Shown here: one piece after another, positions 1 through 7,900 of the stretch | Layout: each line of letters opens with the position of its first letter | Position numbering within the stretch: position 1 is the stretch's first letter | Assembly (NCBI GenBank): GCA_024680055.1 | Contig: JAILCP010000010.1 | Coordinates: 1 to 53,522 of the forward strand | Length of the DNA: 53,522 nt | Reading direction: 5' to 3' | From: Lachnospiraceae bacterium | GTDB lineage: Bacteria; Bacillota; Clostridia; Lachnospirales; Lachnospiraceae | Notes under the pieces: generated by a model | What the model was told of the DNA's origin: nothing | Seen by the model: the letters and a program-made list of their open reading frames with translations, nothing else | Databases searched by the model: none | Program-made: the position numbers and the translations under genes

Positions 1-1
1 G

Positions 2-166
2 GAAAAGGCCTTTTTGAAAGCAGAAGAAGCGTTTTTGAAAGGGACTTATGAAAATGTAAAAAACCCTTACGGTGGTGAGAATACAGCCAATACAATTATA
101 AGGATTATCAAAGATAGATTAGAACAAGGAATATCCGTTGAAAAAGTATTTTACGATATTTCGTAG
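2..166 (+). CDS. UDP-N-acetylglucosamine 2-epimerase (NeuC/LegG-like), C-terminal fragment
   Basis: An open frame enters from the window edge and ends with TAG at 164-166, giving the last 54 residues of a protein. The tail carries NPYGGENTA followed by a basic helix, which resembles the C-terminus of hydrolysing UDP-sugar 2-epimerases (NeuC, LegG). These make the N-acetyl-hexosamine precursor of sialic or legionaminic acid. The next gene, a CMP-sugar synthetase, starts 9 bases downstream behind an AGGAGG site, so the two are surely co-transcribed. The fragment is short, so the family call rests partly on context. Confidence 0.6.
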   Translation, partial: EKAFLKAEEAFLKGTYENVKNPYGGENTANTIIRIIKDRLEQGISVEKVFYDIS

Positions 167-175
167 GAGGCAGAT

Positions 176-874
176 ATGAAAAGCATTGCCATTATAACGG
201 CAAGAAGTGGTTCTAAAGGATTGCCACATAAAAATATTAAAAATCTTCACGGGAAGCCCATGATGGCCTATACCATAGAAGCATGTTTAAAATCCGGCTG
301 CTTTGACCGGGTGCATGTTTCCACAGACAGTGAGGAATATGCAAAGATTGCAGTGGAGTACGGTGCGGATGTTCCCTTCCTTCGAGGAGAGGAGCTGGCA
401 AGTGACACGGCTACCACAGAGGACGTGATTCGTTTTGTACTGCGGGAGTATGAAAAACGTGGAGAAACCTTTGAGGTGTTTGCCATTATGCAACCAACCA
501 GTCCCCTTCGTGATGAGGAGGATATTAAAAACAGTTTTGCGCTAATGAAAGAAAAAGATGCCAATTCCATTATTGGCGTATGTGAAATGGAGCATTCCCC
601 ATTGTGGAGTAATACATTACCGGAAAATCTCAGCATGGAGGGATTTCTTGATAAAGCCAGAAATCAAAACAGGCAGAGCTTTGGCACCTATTATCGAATT
701 AACGGTGCCATGTATCTGGTAAAGACAAAAAGCTATACCAGCCACACGGCCATGTACGGTGAAAAAAGTTACGCTTATGTTATGGCCAAGGAGCATTCGG
801 TGGATATTGATGACGAAATGGATTTTATCATTGCACAAGCAGTGATGGCACATAGATTAGGAGGACAGCAATGA
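176..874 (+). CDS. CMP-nonulosonate cytidylyltransferase (NeuA/LegF-like)
   Basis: The 232-residue product is a cytosolic enzyme that activates a nonulosonic acid (sialic or legionaminic type) with CTP to the CMP-sugar. The N-terminal motif ARSGSKGLPHKN (residues 9-20) is the nucleotide-binding signature of the family; STDSEEYA and QPTSPLR follow at the expected places, and the C-terminus ends with an acidic SVDIDDEMD metal-binding type segment. Length is typical of single-domain NeuA/LegF proteins. It is preceded by AGGAGG and overlaps the downstream dehydratase by 4 bases (ATGA). Whether the substrate is Neu5Ac or legionaminic acid cannot be read from sequence; the LegB-like neighbour favours the latter. 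Confidence 0.85.
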   Translation: MKSIAIITARSGSKGLPHKNIKNLHGKPMMAYTIEACLKSGCFDRVHVSTDSEEYAKIAVEYGADVPFLRGEELASDTATTEDVIRFVLREYEKRGETFEVFAIMQPTSPLRDEEDIKNSFALMKEKDANSIIGVCEMEHSPLWSNTLPENLSMEGFLDKARNQNRQSFGTYYRINGAMYLVKTKSYTSHTAMYGEKSYAYVMAKEHSVDIDDEMDFIIAQAVMAHRLGGQQ

Positions 875-1851
875 AAAAAGTATTGGTGACAGGAGCAGAT
901 GGTTTCATTGGAAGCCATTTGGTGGAAAGCTTAATGGATAAGGGCTATGACGTAAAAGCCTTTACTTACTATAACTCTTTTAATAACTGGGGATGGCTGG
1001 ATACCTTCCCAAAGGAAAAGTTAAAAGAAATCGAGATTTTTTCCGGAGATATCAGAGATCCCAACGGAGTGAGAGAAGCCATGAAAGGTGTAGACGGAGT
1101 CTTTCATCTGGCAGCGTTGATTGCCATTCCTTTTAGCTATCATTCACCGGATTCTTATGTGGATACCAATATCAAAGGAACTTTAAATGTGCTTCAGGCA
1201 GCAAGAGACTTGAACACAGAGCGTATTATGGTCACTTCCACATCGGAGGTTTACGGCACTGCACAGTATGTTCCTATTGATGAAAAACATCCGTATCAGG
1301 GACAGTCTCCGTATTCCGCAACCAAAATCGGAGCAGACCGACTGGCAGAAAGCTTTTATCGCAGTTTTGACTTGCCGGTAAGTATTGTAAGACCGTTTAA
1401 TACCTTTGGACCAAGACAGTCTGCAAGAGCGGTGATTCCAACCATTATTACCCAGCTCCTTGCAGGAAATGAAGAAATCAAACTTGGTTCATTAACTCCT
1501 ACAAGAGATTTTAACTATGTAAAAGATACGGCAGCAGGATTTATTGCCATTGCGGAATCAGATAAAACCATTGGACAGGAAATCAACATTGCCACCCAAA
1601 AGGAGATTTCCATTGGAGATTTGGCAAAAGAAATTATCGGTCAGATCAACCCGAGTGCCAAGATTGTCTGCGAAGAAGAACGACTTCGTCCGCAAAAGAG
1701 TGAGGTGAACCGACTTCTTGGAGCCAATGCGAAAATCAAAGAGTTGACGGATTGGAAGCCGCAGTATACCTTTGCGGAGGGAATTTCAGAGACCATCGAC
1801 TTTTTAAGAGAAAATCTGGATAAGTATAAGACAGATATCTATAACGTATAA
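871..1851 (+). CDS. NAD-dependent UDP-GlcNAc 4,6-dehydratase (LegB-like)
   Basis: This 326-residue protein is an extended short-chain dehydrogenase/epimerase. TGADGFIGSH (7-16) is the NAD-binding glycine motif, TSTSEVYG (122-129) supplies the catalytic Thr, and Y148-x3-K152 is the catalytic pair. The overall pattern (NPNGVREAM-like, FNTFGPRQSARAVIP) resembles LegB, the first dehydratase of CMP-legionaminic acid synthesis. It overlaps the cytidylyltransferase by 4 bases and is followed 12 bases later by an acyltransferase, forming one operon. The aminotransferase (LegC) and synthase (LegI) expected for the pathway are not seen and probably lie upstream of the window. Confidence 0.85.
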   Translation: MKKVLVTGADGFIGSHLVESLMDKGYDVKAFTYYNSFNNWGWLDTFPKEKLKEIEIFSGDIRDPNGVREAMKGVDGVFHLAALIAIPFSYHSPDSYVDTNIKGTLNVLQAARDLNTERIMVTSTSEVYGTAQYVPIDEKHPYQGQSPYSATKIGADRLAESFYRSFDLPVSIVRPFNTFGPRQSARAVIPTIITQLLAGNEEIKLGSLTPTRDFNYVKDTAAGFIAIAESDKTIGQEINIATQKEISIGDLAKEIIGQINPSAKIVCEEERLRPQKSEVNRLLGANAKIKELTDWKPQYTFAEGISETIDFLRENLDKYKTDIYNV

Positions 1852-1863
1852 GAGAGGCAGAAA

Positions 1864-2505
1864 ATGGAAAATCTTGTTTTGGTAGGTGCCGGCGGCTGTA
1901 TGAGAGAGCTGCTGTGGCAGATTACAGAATATAATAAAAAGAAACAGACCTGGAGAATTATAGGATACATCGATCAGGCAGAGGATTTGAATCTGGAGAC
2001 CATAGGACATTGTCCTTATTTGGGTGATGACGATTATTTAATTTCCCGCAAAGAAGAAGTGAATGTTGCTATCTGTATTGCAGATCCGCAAAAGAGGGCG
2101 CATCTTGTGGAAATGTACAGCAAAAATCCTAAGATTAAATTTCCAAACATTGTGCTTGGGGATACCTGTATCGCAAAGGATGTAAATCTTGGTCAGGGAA
2201 TTATTATCAGCAGAGGTTGTACCGTATCCACCAATGTACATATCGGAGATTTTACCTTTTTAAACATGGGAAGCATGATATGTCATGACGGAATGATAGG
2301 TTCTTTTACCACCTTCGGGCCAAGGGCTACTGTGGCAGGAAATGTTAAAATCGGCGACGGCTGTTACATTGGAATTTCTTCTACCGTGATTCAGGGAATT
2401 GAAATCGGCGACGGAGTTACCGTTGGCGGCGGTGCCATGGTGGTGAATGACATTCCGGAAAAAATAACCGTTGTAGGCGTGCCTGCAAAACCAATGAAGA
2501 AATAA
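1864..2505 (+). CDS. NeuD/PglD-like sugar O- or N-acyltransferase
   Basis: A 213-residue protein with an N-terminal Rossmann-like PglD_N segment (LVGAGGCMREL, about residues 5-15) and a C-terminal left-handed beta-helix made of hexapeptide repeats (about 100-200), ending with the usual VVGVPAKPMKK tail. Members use acetyl-CoA to acetylate sialic acid (NeuD) or an amino sugar precursor (PglD, LegH). Here it closes the nonulosonic acid gene set. Its stop is 13 bases from the deoD start, and there is no terminator between them, so sugar and nucleoside genes may share a transcript. Acceptor atom and sugar are unknown. Confidence 0.8.
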   Translation: MENLVLVGAGGCMRELLWQITEYNKKKQTWRIIGYIDQAEDLNLETIGHCPYLGDDDYLISRKEEVNVAICIADPQKRAHLVEMYSKNPKIKFPNIVLGDTCIAKDVNLGQGIIISRGCTVSTNVHIGDFTFLNMGSMICHDGMIGSFTTFGPRATVAGNVKIGDGCYIGISSTVIQGIEIGDGVTVGGGAMVVNDIPEKITVVGVPAKPMKK

Positions 2506-2518
2506 GGAGGACATGATG

Positions 2519-3229
2519 ATGAATACACCACATAACAATGCCAACAAGGGAGAGATTGCAAAAACCGTTTTAATGCCGGGAGATCCTCTGCGTGCAAAGT
2601 TTATTGCAGAAACTTACTTAGAGAATGCCACCCTTGTCAGTGATGTTCGAAATATATATGCCTATACAGGAACCTATAAAGGAAAAAAGGTGACTGTAAT
2701 GGCAAGCGGCATGGGAATGCCAAGTATCGGAATTTATTCTTATGAACTATATACCTACTATGATGTGGATAACATTATCAGAATCGGAACTGCCGGTGCA
2801 TACACAGAGGATTTAAAGTTGTATGATGTGGTTTTGGCAGACAGTGCTTACAGTGAATCCACATTTGCCAAGGTGCAAAACGGAGAGGACAGGGACACCC
2901 TGTTTCCTTCAGAGACATTGAATCAAAAGATTATGGATGCTGCAAAGAGAATTGGCATTCCATGCAAACTTGGAAAGATTCACTCCAGCGATGTATTTTA
3001 CCGCGAGAAATCCCAGGGGGATTATACGGAGCTTGTAAAAGAACATGGGGTAAAAGCAGTGGAAATGGAAAGTTTTGCCCTGTTCCATAATGCCAATGTG
3101 CTGGGAAAACATGCAGCCTGTCTTTTGACCATTGCCAATTCCTTTGTAACAGGAGAAGAAACCAGTACAAAAGAGCGCCAGGAGGCTTTTAACAGAATGA
3201 TGGAAGTGGCTCTTGAGGCAGCAGAATAA
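2519..3229 (+). CDS. deoD: Purine nucleoside phosphorylase, DeoD type
   Basis: DeoD splits purine (deoxy)nucleosides with phosphate to free base and (deoxy)ribose-1-phosphate in the cytosol. Three consecutive in-frame ATGs occur at 2513, 2516 and 2519; the third is 8 bases after GGAGG and gives the family N-terminus MNTPHNN, so 236 residues. LMPGDPLRAKFIAE (18-31) is the phosphate-binding signature and VEMESFAL (181-188) the ribose-binding Met-Glu region. An oddity is the ANSF segment: Asn207 lies where E. coli DeoD has the catalytic Asp204. It heads the salvage genes deoB, cdd, pdp and deoC. Confidence 0.93.
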   Translation: MNTPHNNANKGEIAKTVLMPGDPLRAKFIAETYLENATLVSDVRNIYAYTGTYKGKKVTVMASGMGMPSIGIYSYELYTYYDVDNIIRIGTAGAYTEDLKLYDVVLADSAYSESTFAKVQNGEDRDTLFPSETLNQKIMDAAKRIGIPCKLGKIHSSDVFYREKSQGDYTELVKEHGVKAVEMESFALFHNANVLGKHAACLLTIANSFVTGEETSTKERQEAFNRMMEVALEAAE

Positions 3230-3241
3230 GAAGGTGTGACT

Positions 3242-4414
3242 ATGGAAAAACGCAGAGTTTTTTTAATTGTATTAGACAGTTTTGGCATTGGCTATGAGCC
3301 GGATGCCGCAGAATTTGGAGATGTGGGAGCCAATACCTTAAAAAGCGTATCCACATCGGATAAGTTTGACGTACCGCTTATGAAAAGTATGGGCTTTTTT
3401 AACATTGACGGCGTAGAAGTTGGGGAAAAAGTGGATCATACCATTGGAAGTTATGCCAGATTACAGGAGGCTTCCAAGGGAAAAGATACCACCATCGGCC
3501 ACTGGGAGATTGCGGGAATTGTATCACCAAAGCCCCTTCCAACCTTTCCAAACGGTTTCCCAAAAGAAACCATTGAGGAGTTTGAGCGGTTAACCGGAAG
3601 AAAAGCTTTATGTAATAAGCCATATTCCGGAACAGAGGTCATTAAAGATTACGGTAAAGAACATATGGAAACCGGGGCGTTGATTGTATACACCTCCGCG
3701 GACTCTGTATTTCAGATTGCAGCCCACGAAGACATTGTTCCGGTAAAAGAGTTGTACCGATATTGCGAAATTGCAAGAGAGCTTTTGCAGGGTGATGTGG
3801 GAGTCGGACGTGTGATTGCAAGACCTTTTATCGGGGAAGAAGGCAATTTCACAAGAACCAGCAATCGTCATGATTTTTCCCTTACACCTCCAAAGGACAC
3901 CATGTTGGAAGCCCTTTTAAATGCAGGCTATGACACCTATGGTGTTGGAAAAATCTACGATATTTTCGCAGGAGCCGGAATCAATCATACCGTTCGTATT
4001 GCGGACAATGTGGAAGGTATGGAGAGAACGTTAGAGCATGAGAAGCTGGATTTTAACGGATTATGTTTTGTAAATCTGGTGGATTTTGATATGAAGTATG
4101 GTCATAGACGTGATATTGACGGATATGCAACAGCAGCCACCGTATTTGATAAACAGTTCAAGGAATTTGTGGACAACATGCGAGAGGAAGATATTGTAAT
4201 GGTCACTGCAGATCACGGATGCGATCCGGGATTTACGGGAACAGATCACACCAGAGAGTACATTCCTCTTTTGATCTATGGAAAAGATATTAAAGAAAAT
4301 GTGAATGTGGGAACCAGAAAAACCTTTGCGGATATTGCGGCAACCATATTGGACATTTTCCATGTGGAAAACAATACAGACGGCACTTCTTTTAAAAAGG
4401 AGATTATGAAGTAG
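3242..4414 (+). CDS. deoB: Phosphopentomutase
   Basis: DeoB interconverts (deoxy)ribose-1-phosphate and the 5-phosphate, linking nucleoside phosphorolysis to the aldolase DeoC. The 390-residue protein shows the alkaline-phosphatase superfamily metal motifs: LDSFGIG near the N-terminus, the catalytic Thr in SKGKDTTIGHWEI (about residue 85), and the C-terminal TADHGCDPG and GTDHTREY. A GTG two codons upstream (3236) is in frame, but the ATG at 3242 sits 7 bases after AAGG and matches the usual start. The stop TAG abuts the cdd ATG with no gap, pointing to translational coupling. Confidence 0.95.
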   Translation: MEKRRVFLIVLDSFGIGYEPDAAEFGDVGANTLKSVSTSDKFDVPLMKSMGFFNIDGVEVGEKVDHTIGSYARLQEASKGKDTTIGHWEIAGIVSPKPLPTFPNGFPKETIEEFERLTGRKALCNKPYSGTEVIKDYGKEHMETGALIVYTSADSVFQIAAHEDIVPVKELYRYCEIARELLQGDVGVGRVIARPFIGEEGNFTRTSNRHDFSLTPPKDTMLEALLNAGYDTYGVGKIYDIFAGAGINHTVRIADNVEGMERTLEHEKLDFNGLCFVNLVDFDMKYGHRRDIDGYATAATVFDKQFKEFVDNMREEDIVMVTADHGCDPGFTGTDHTREYIPLLIYGKDIKENVNVGTRKTFADIAATILDIFHVENNTDGTSFKKEIMK

Positions 4415-4834
4415 ATGGATGCAAAAAAGCTGATTAAGGAAGCCATAAAAGCCAGGGAGATGTCCTACAGTCCTTATTCAAAGTATATGGTGGGGGCAGC
4501 CCTTCTTGGAAAAGACGGAAACATTTACACCGGTTGCAACATTGAAAATGCAGCCTATACGCCAACCAACTGTGCAGAGCGAACTGCTATTTTTAAAGCG
4601 GTATCTTGCGGGGTAAAAGAGTTTGAAGCCATTGCCATTGTGGGCTATGCAAAAGGGGGAGTGCCCCATATCGGACAATATGCAGCCCCTTGTGGCGTGT
4701 GCAGACAGGTGTTGATGGAGTTTGTAAATCCAAAGGAGTTTTCCGTAATCATGGCAAACAGTGAAGAGGACTATCAGATTCAGACCCTTTTGCAGTTACT
4801 GCCAATGGGATTTGGACCGGATAATTTGAAATAA
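4415..4834 (+). CDS. cdd: Cytidine deaminase
   Basis: Cdd deaminates cytidine and deoxycytidine to the uridine forms, feeding the pyrimidine phosphorylase encoded next. At 139 residues it is the small tetrameric type. Zinc and catalytic motifs are plain: CNIENAAYTP, then CAER with the catalytic Glu, and PCGVCRQVL with two zinc-binding cysteines. The ATG follows the deoB stop directly; no independent ribosome site is obvious apart from AGGAG inside the deoB end, so coupling to deoB is likely. Confidence 0.95.
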   Translation: MDAKKLIKEAIKAREMSYSPYSKYMVGAALLGKDGNIYTGCNIENAAYTPTNCAERTAIFKAVSCGVKEFEAIAIVGYAKGGVPHIGQYAAPCGVCRQVLMEFVNPKEFSVIMANSEEDYQIQTLLQLLPMGFGPDNLK

Positions 4835-4848
4835 AGAGGGCATGTAGT

Positions 4849-6174
4849 ATGAGAATGTATGACTTAATTGCCAAAAAACGAGATGGCAAAGCGTTAACCA
4901 CAGAAGAAATCAATTACTTAATCGACGGTTATGTAAAGGGTGAAATTCCCGATTATCAGATGTCTGCCTTTTTAATGGCAGTGTATTTTCAGGGAATGAC
5001 CAAGGAAGAGACCCATGCCATGACCATGGCGGTGGCACATTCCGGTGACATGGTGGACTTATCCGGAATTACCGGAATTAAGGTGGATAAACACTCCACC
5101 GGAGGCGTGGGAGATAAAATCACCCTAATCATTGCACCAATGGTGGCTGCTCAGGGAGTCAGAGTAGCCAAAATGTCCGGCCGCGGTCTTGGACATACCG
5201 GTGGAACCATTGATAAACTGGAATCCATACCGGGATTTCGTACCGATTTAAACCAAAAGGAATTTTTTGAAACCGTAAATAAAACGGGTCTAAGTGTCAT
5301 CGGTCAGTCGGGAAACATGACCCCTGCAGATAAAATGATGTACGCTCTTCGTGACGTGACGGCTACCGTGGAATCCATTCCACTGATTGCCGTATCCATT
5401 ATGGGTAAAAAGTTAGCGGCAGGAAGTGACTGCATTCTTCTGGATGTAAAAACCGGAAGCGGTGCTTTTATGAAGAGTGTGGATGATGCTATTTTACTGG
5501 CACAGGAAATGGTGGAAATTGGAGAACGGGCAGGAAAGAGAACCGAGGCTGTGATTACCAACATGGACGTTCCCCTTGGAAAAAATATCGGCAATGCCCT
5601 GGAAGTCCAGGAAGCCGTTGCCATTTTAAAGGGTGAGGGACCGAAGGACCTTCATCAGGAAAGTGTAAACCTTGCAGCAAGTATGCTTCATCTTGCAGGA
5701 AAAGGAAGTCTTGAAGAGTGCAAGGTGATGGCGGAAAAGACCTTGACTGACGGCTCTGCATTAAGTCATTTTGCAGATATGGTAAAGGCCCAGGGGGGAG
5801 ATGAAACCTACATTCAGCATCCGGAGAACTTTAAGGACACTGCCTTTCATTATGAGGTAAAAGCCCAAAAGTCAGGTTACATCACCCACATGAATACCGA
5901 GGAAATCGGTATTTCCTCCACACTTCTTGGAGCAGGACGTGAGACCAAAGAAAGCATCATCGATCCGGCAGCAGGTATTGTAATTGAAGCCAAAACCGGA
6001 GACATGGTAAAAGAAGGAGACCTTCTTGCCACCTTATATGCCAACAAGGAAGAATTGTTTGAGGCATCAGCAAAACGATATGCAAATGCCATTGAAATAA
6101 AAGATGAGGCTCCATCAAAGCAGCACGTGATTTTTGCCAGAGTCACGAGAGATGGTGTGGAGCGATTTGACTAG
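4849..6174 (+). CDS. pdp: Pyrimidine-nucleoside phosphorylase
   Basis: The 441-residue cytosolic enzyme phosphorolyses uridine, deoxyuridine or thymidine to base plus pentose-1-phosphate. KHSTGGVGDK is the phosphate-binding signature of the family, SGRGLGHTGGT and KTGSGAFMK follow at conserved spacing, and the C-terminal pyrimidine-phosphorylase domain (about 345-420) is present. The Gram-positive form normally accepts both uridine and thymidine and is called Pdp; deoA is the alternative name for thymidine-specific relatives. It lies between cdd and deoC in the salvage operon, 14 bases after cdd. Confidence 0.93.
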   Translation: MRMYDLIAKKRDGKALTTEEINYLIDGYVKGEIPDYQMSAFLMAVYFQGMTKEETHAMTMAVAHSGDMVDLSGITGIKVDKHSTGGVGDKITLIIAPMVAAQGVRVAKMSGRGLGHTGGTIDKLESIPGFRTDLNQKEFFETVNKTGLSVIGQSGNMTPADKMMYALRDVTATVESIPLIAVSIMGKKLAAGSDCILLDVKTGSGAFMKSVDDAILLAQEMVEIGERAGKRTEAVITNMDVPLGKNIGNALEVQEAVAILKGEGPKDLHQESVNLAASMLHLAGKGSLEECKVMAEKTLTDGSALSHFADMVKAQGGDETYIQHPENFKDTAFHYEVKAQKSGYITHMNTEEIGISSTLLGAGRETKESIIDPAAGIVIEAKTGDMVKEGDLLATLYANKEELFEASAKRYANAIEIKDEAPSKQHVIFARVTRDGVERFD

Positions 6175-6182
6175 GAGATAAA

Positions 6183-6824
6183 ATGAACAAAGAAGAAATT
6201 TTAAGCCATGTGGATCATACCCAGCTAAAAGCGTTTGCCACATGGGAAGACATAAAAACATTATGCGACGAGGCGATAAAATTCCATACCGCATCGGTGT
6301 GTGTGCCGCCATGTTATATCAAGAGAATCCATGATACCTATGGAGATGACATCAATATTTGCACAGTCGTAGGATTTCCACTTGGGTATAGTGTCACCGA
6401 GGCCAAGGTGGCAGAAACCAAAAAGGCCTTAGAGGACGGCGCTTCTGAAATAGACATGGTAATCAATATTACAGACGTTAAAAACGGCGATTTTGATGGT
6501 GTAAAAGAAGAAATCAAAACCCTGAAAGGGGTGGTGGGAGACAAAATTTTAAAAGTTATTATTGAAACCTGCTACCTTACGGAAGAAGAAAAAATAGCCA
6601 TGTGCAAGGTGGTCACAGATGCGGGCGCTGATTTTATTAAGACTTCCACCGGATTTGGAAGCGGCGGTGCCACAAGAGAAGACATTCGCCTTTTCAAACA
6701 GCACATCGGACCGAATGTGAAAATGAAAGCTGCCGGAGGAATCCGCAGTGCACAGGATTTGGAAGATTACCTGGAACTAGGATGTGAGCGTCTTGGAACC
6801 AGTTCTGCAATGAAATTACTTTAA
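6183..6824 (+). CDS. deoC: Deoxyribose-phosphate aldolase
   Basis: DeoC cleaves deoxyribose-5-phosphate to glyceraldehyde-3-phosphate and acetaldehyde, the final step of deoxynucleoside breakdown. The 213-residue class I aldolase carries the Schiff-base lysine in DFIKTSTGF (about residue 151), the second lysine in VKMKAAGGIR (about 180) and the early DHTQLKAFAT segment. It starts 8 bases after pdp. With deoD, deoB, cdd and pdp it makes a complete route from purine and pyrimidine deoxynucleosides to central metabolism. Confidence 0.95.
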   Translation: MNKEEILSHVDHTQLKAFATWEDIKTLCDEAIKFHTASVCVPPCYIKRIHDTYGDDINICTVVGFPLGYSVTEAKVAETKKALEDGASEIDMVINITDVKNGDFDGVKEEIKTLKGVVGDKILKVIIETCYLTEEEKIAMCKVVTDAGADFIKTSTGFGSGGATREDIRLFKQHIGPNVKMKAAGGIRSAQDLEDYLELGCERLGTSSAMKLL

Positions 6825-6843
6825 TTACGCGGAGGTACGCAAA

Positions 6844-7509
6844 ATGAACTATCCTACCCTTGGAAACCGGAATCTGACGGAAGCATGGGAGTTTGTCAGA
6901 GTCAATCTCTACGAAAGTCCCTACGATTCTTTTGGCGGGGGAAATGTGCCAAAATATCCATTTCGCTCCCGTTTTATGCATACCATGCGTGTGCTTCAGT
7001 GGGCAAAACGGCTTTTACCGGACTTCCCTGAAGTGAATCAGGAGGCGGCAGCCCTTGGCATCATTTTTCATGATGTGGGCTATTCAAAAGGAAAGAACAA
7101 AGAGCATCCCCAGGCCGGAGCGCAGTTATATCTGGAGTTTCTTACAACCCATCCGGAATTAAGCGGAATTTTTGGTGAAAAAGAGGGTCAGGATTACATT
7201 GCCTGGATCATAGCCCATCATACAGAAAAATGGCGTCTTGGAACAGAGGATGCCACCCCGGAATTATCCATTTTGATGGAAGCGGATATGATGGATGAAG
7301 AGGGTGCCATGCGAGTGGCCTGGGACAATATGGCTGCAGCGGTTTGTGGGGCGGAAAGTTTCCGGGAGAGCTTGGAGCGTACCGAGAAGTACTGGAAAAA
7401 AGAGTTTGATCCAATGGTAACGCCATTGGCGAAACAGTACTGGAAACAGAAGCAGGAATTTGTGGAAGCTTATATTTCCAATATGAGAATGGATTTATTT
7501 TTAGATTAA
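6844..7509 (+). CDS. HD-domain phosphohydrolase-like protein
   Basis: A 221-residue protein with an HD metal site: HTMRVLQWA supplies the first His, IIFHDVGYSKG the HD pair, and IIAHHTEKW plus EADMMDE the later ligands. HD proteins hydrolyse nucleotides or other phosphate esters; the exact substrate cannot be told. It starts 19 bases after deoC behind GGAGG and is the last gene before a strong terminator, so it belongs to the salvage operon. A role in (deoxy)nucleotide dephosphorylation would fit but is inference from context. Confidence 0.7.
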   Translation: MNYPTLGNRNLTEAWEFVRVNLYESPYDSFGGGNVPKYPFRSRFMHTMRVLQWAKRLLPDFPEVNQEAAALGIIFHDVGYSKGKNKEHPQAGAQLYLEFLTTHPELSGIFGEKEGQDYIAWIIAHHTEKWRLGTEDATPELSILMEADMMDEEGAMRVAWDNMAAAVCGAESFRESLERTEKYWKKEFDPMVTPLAKQYWKQKQEFVEAYISNMRMDLFLD

Positions 7510-7523
7510 ATAAGTATGGACGA

Positions 7524-7572
7524 AGATTGCGATAAGTGGGAGAATACTCCCTCCTTGCCGCAATCTTTTTTA
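7524..7572 (+). terminator. Rho-independent terminator of the salvage operon
   Basis: Outer arms AGATTGCG and CGCAATCT enclose an inner GGGAG/CTCCC pairing and are followed by a T-run. It lies 15 bases after the HD-domain gene. Confidence 0.85.
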
Positions 7573-7587
7573 TTTTCCATTTTCTTA

Positions 7588-7616
7588 TTGACAAACATTC
7601 AAGCAAGTGTTTTAAT
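7588..7616 (+). promoter_or_regulatory. Sigma-A promoter of the metal-efflux operon
   Basis: TTGACA at 7588-7593 is followed after 17 bases by TTTAAT at 7611-7616. The -10 lies inside the palindrome at 7595-7618, so a repressor there would block RNA polymerase. Confidence 0.7.
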
Positions 7617-7618
7617 GT
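7595..7618. promoter_or_regulatory. Candidate ArsR/SmtB-family operator
   Basis: Half-sites ACATTCAAGCA and TGTTTTAATGT flank a 2-base centre; 9 of 11 positions are symmetric. Size and AT-rich ATTCAA-like core resemble CadC/CzrA operators. The likely ligand is the ArsR-type protein encoded at 9775-10146, giving autoregulation of the operon. Binding is inferred. Confidence 0.6.
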
Positions 7619-7665
7619 AATTAGTAAGAATGATTTCCAAAAAGAATGAAAGGTAGGAACGAATT

Positions 7666-7884
7666 ATGAAAAAAACATACAAAATTGAAGTGGACTGTGC
7701 AAATTGCGCAGCAAAAATGGAAGAAGCAACCAAGAAGATTGAAGGTGTAGATAACGCCACAGTTTCTTTTATGACTCAGAAAATGAAGGTTGAATTTGCA
7801 GAAGGCGCAGAAGAGAGCGCAGTCATGGAGCAGGTGGTGAAGGCCTGCAAGAAAGTGGAAAGTGACTGTGAAGTATACTTATAA
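7666..7884 (+). CDS. Stand-alone heavy-metal-associated (HMA) domain protein
   Basis: The 72-residue protein is one ferredoxin-fold HMA domain. VDCANCAAKMEE (about residues 9-20) holds the metal-binding CxxC; the Asp before the first Cys is typical of Zn/Cd/Pb-type domains, in contrast to the copper GMTCxxC form. Its gene is first in the operon, 16 bases before the P1B ATPase, and the ATPase lacks its own N-terminal HMA domain, so this is probably the detached metal-binding module that delivers ions to it. It follows a GGTAGG-like ribosome site. Confidence 0.85.
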   Translation: MKKTYKIEVDCANCAAKMEEATKKIEGVDNATVSFMTQKMKVEFAEGAEESAVMEQVVKACKKVESDCEVYL

Positions 7885-7900
7885 AGGGAAGTGAGTTCAC

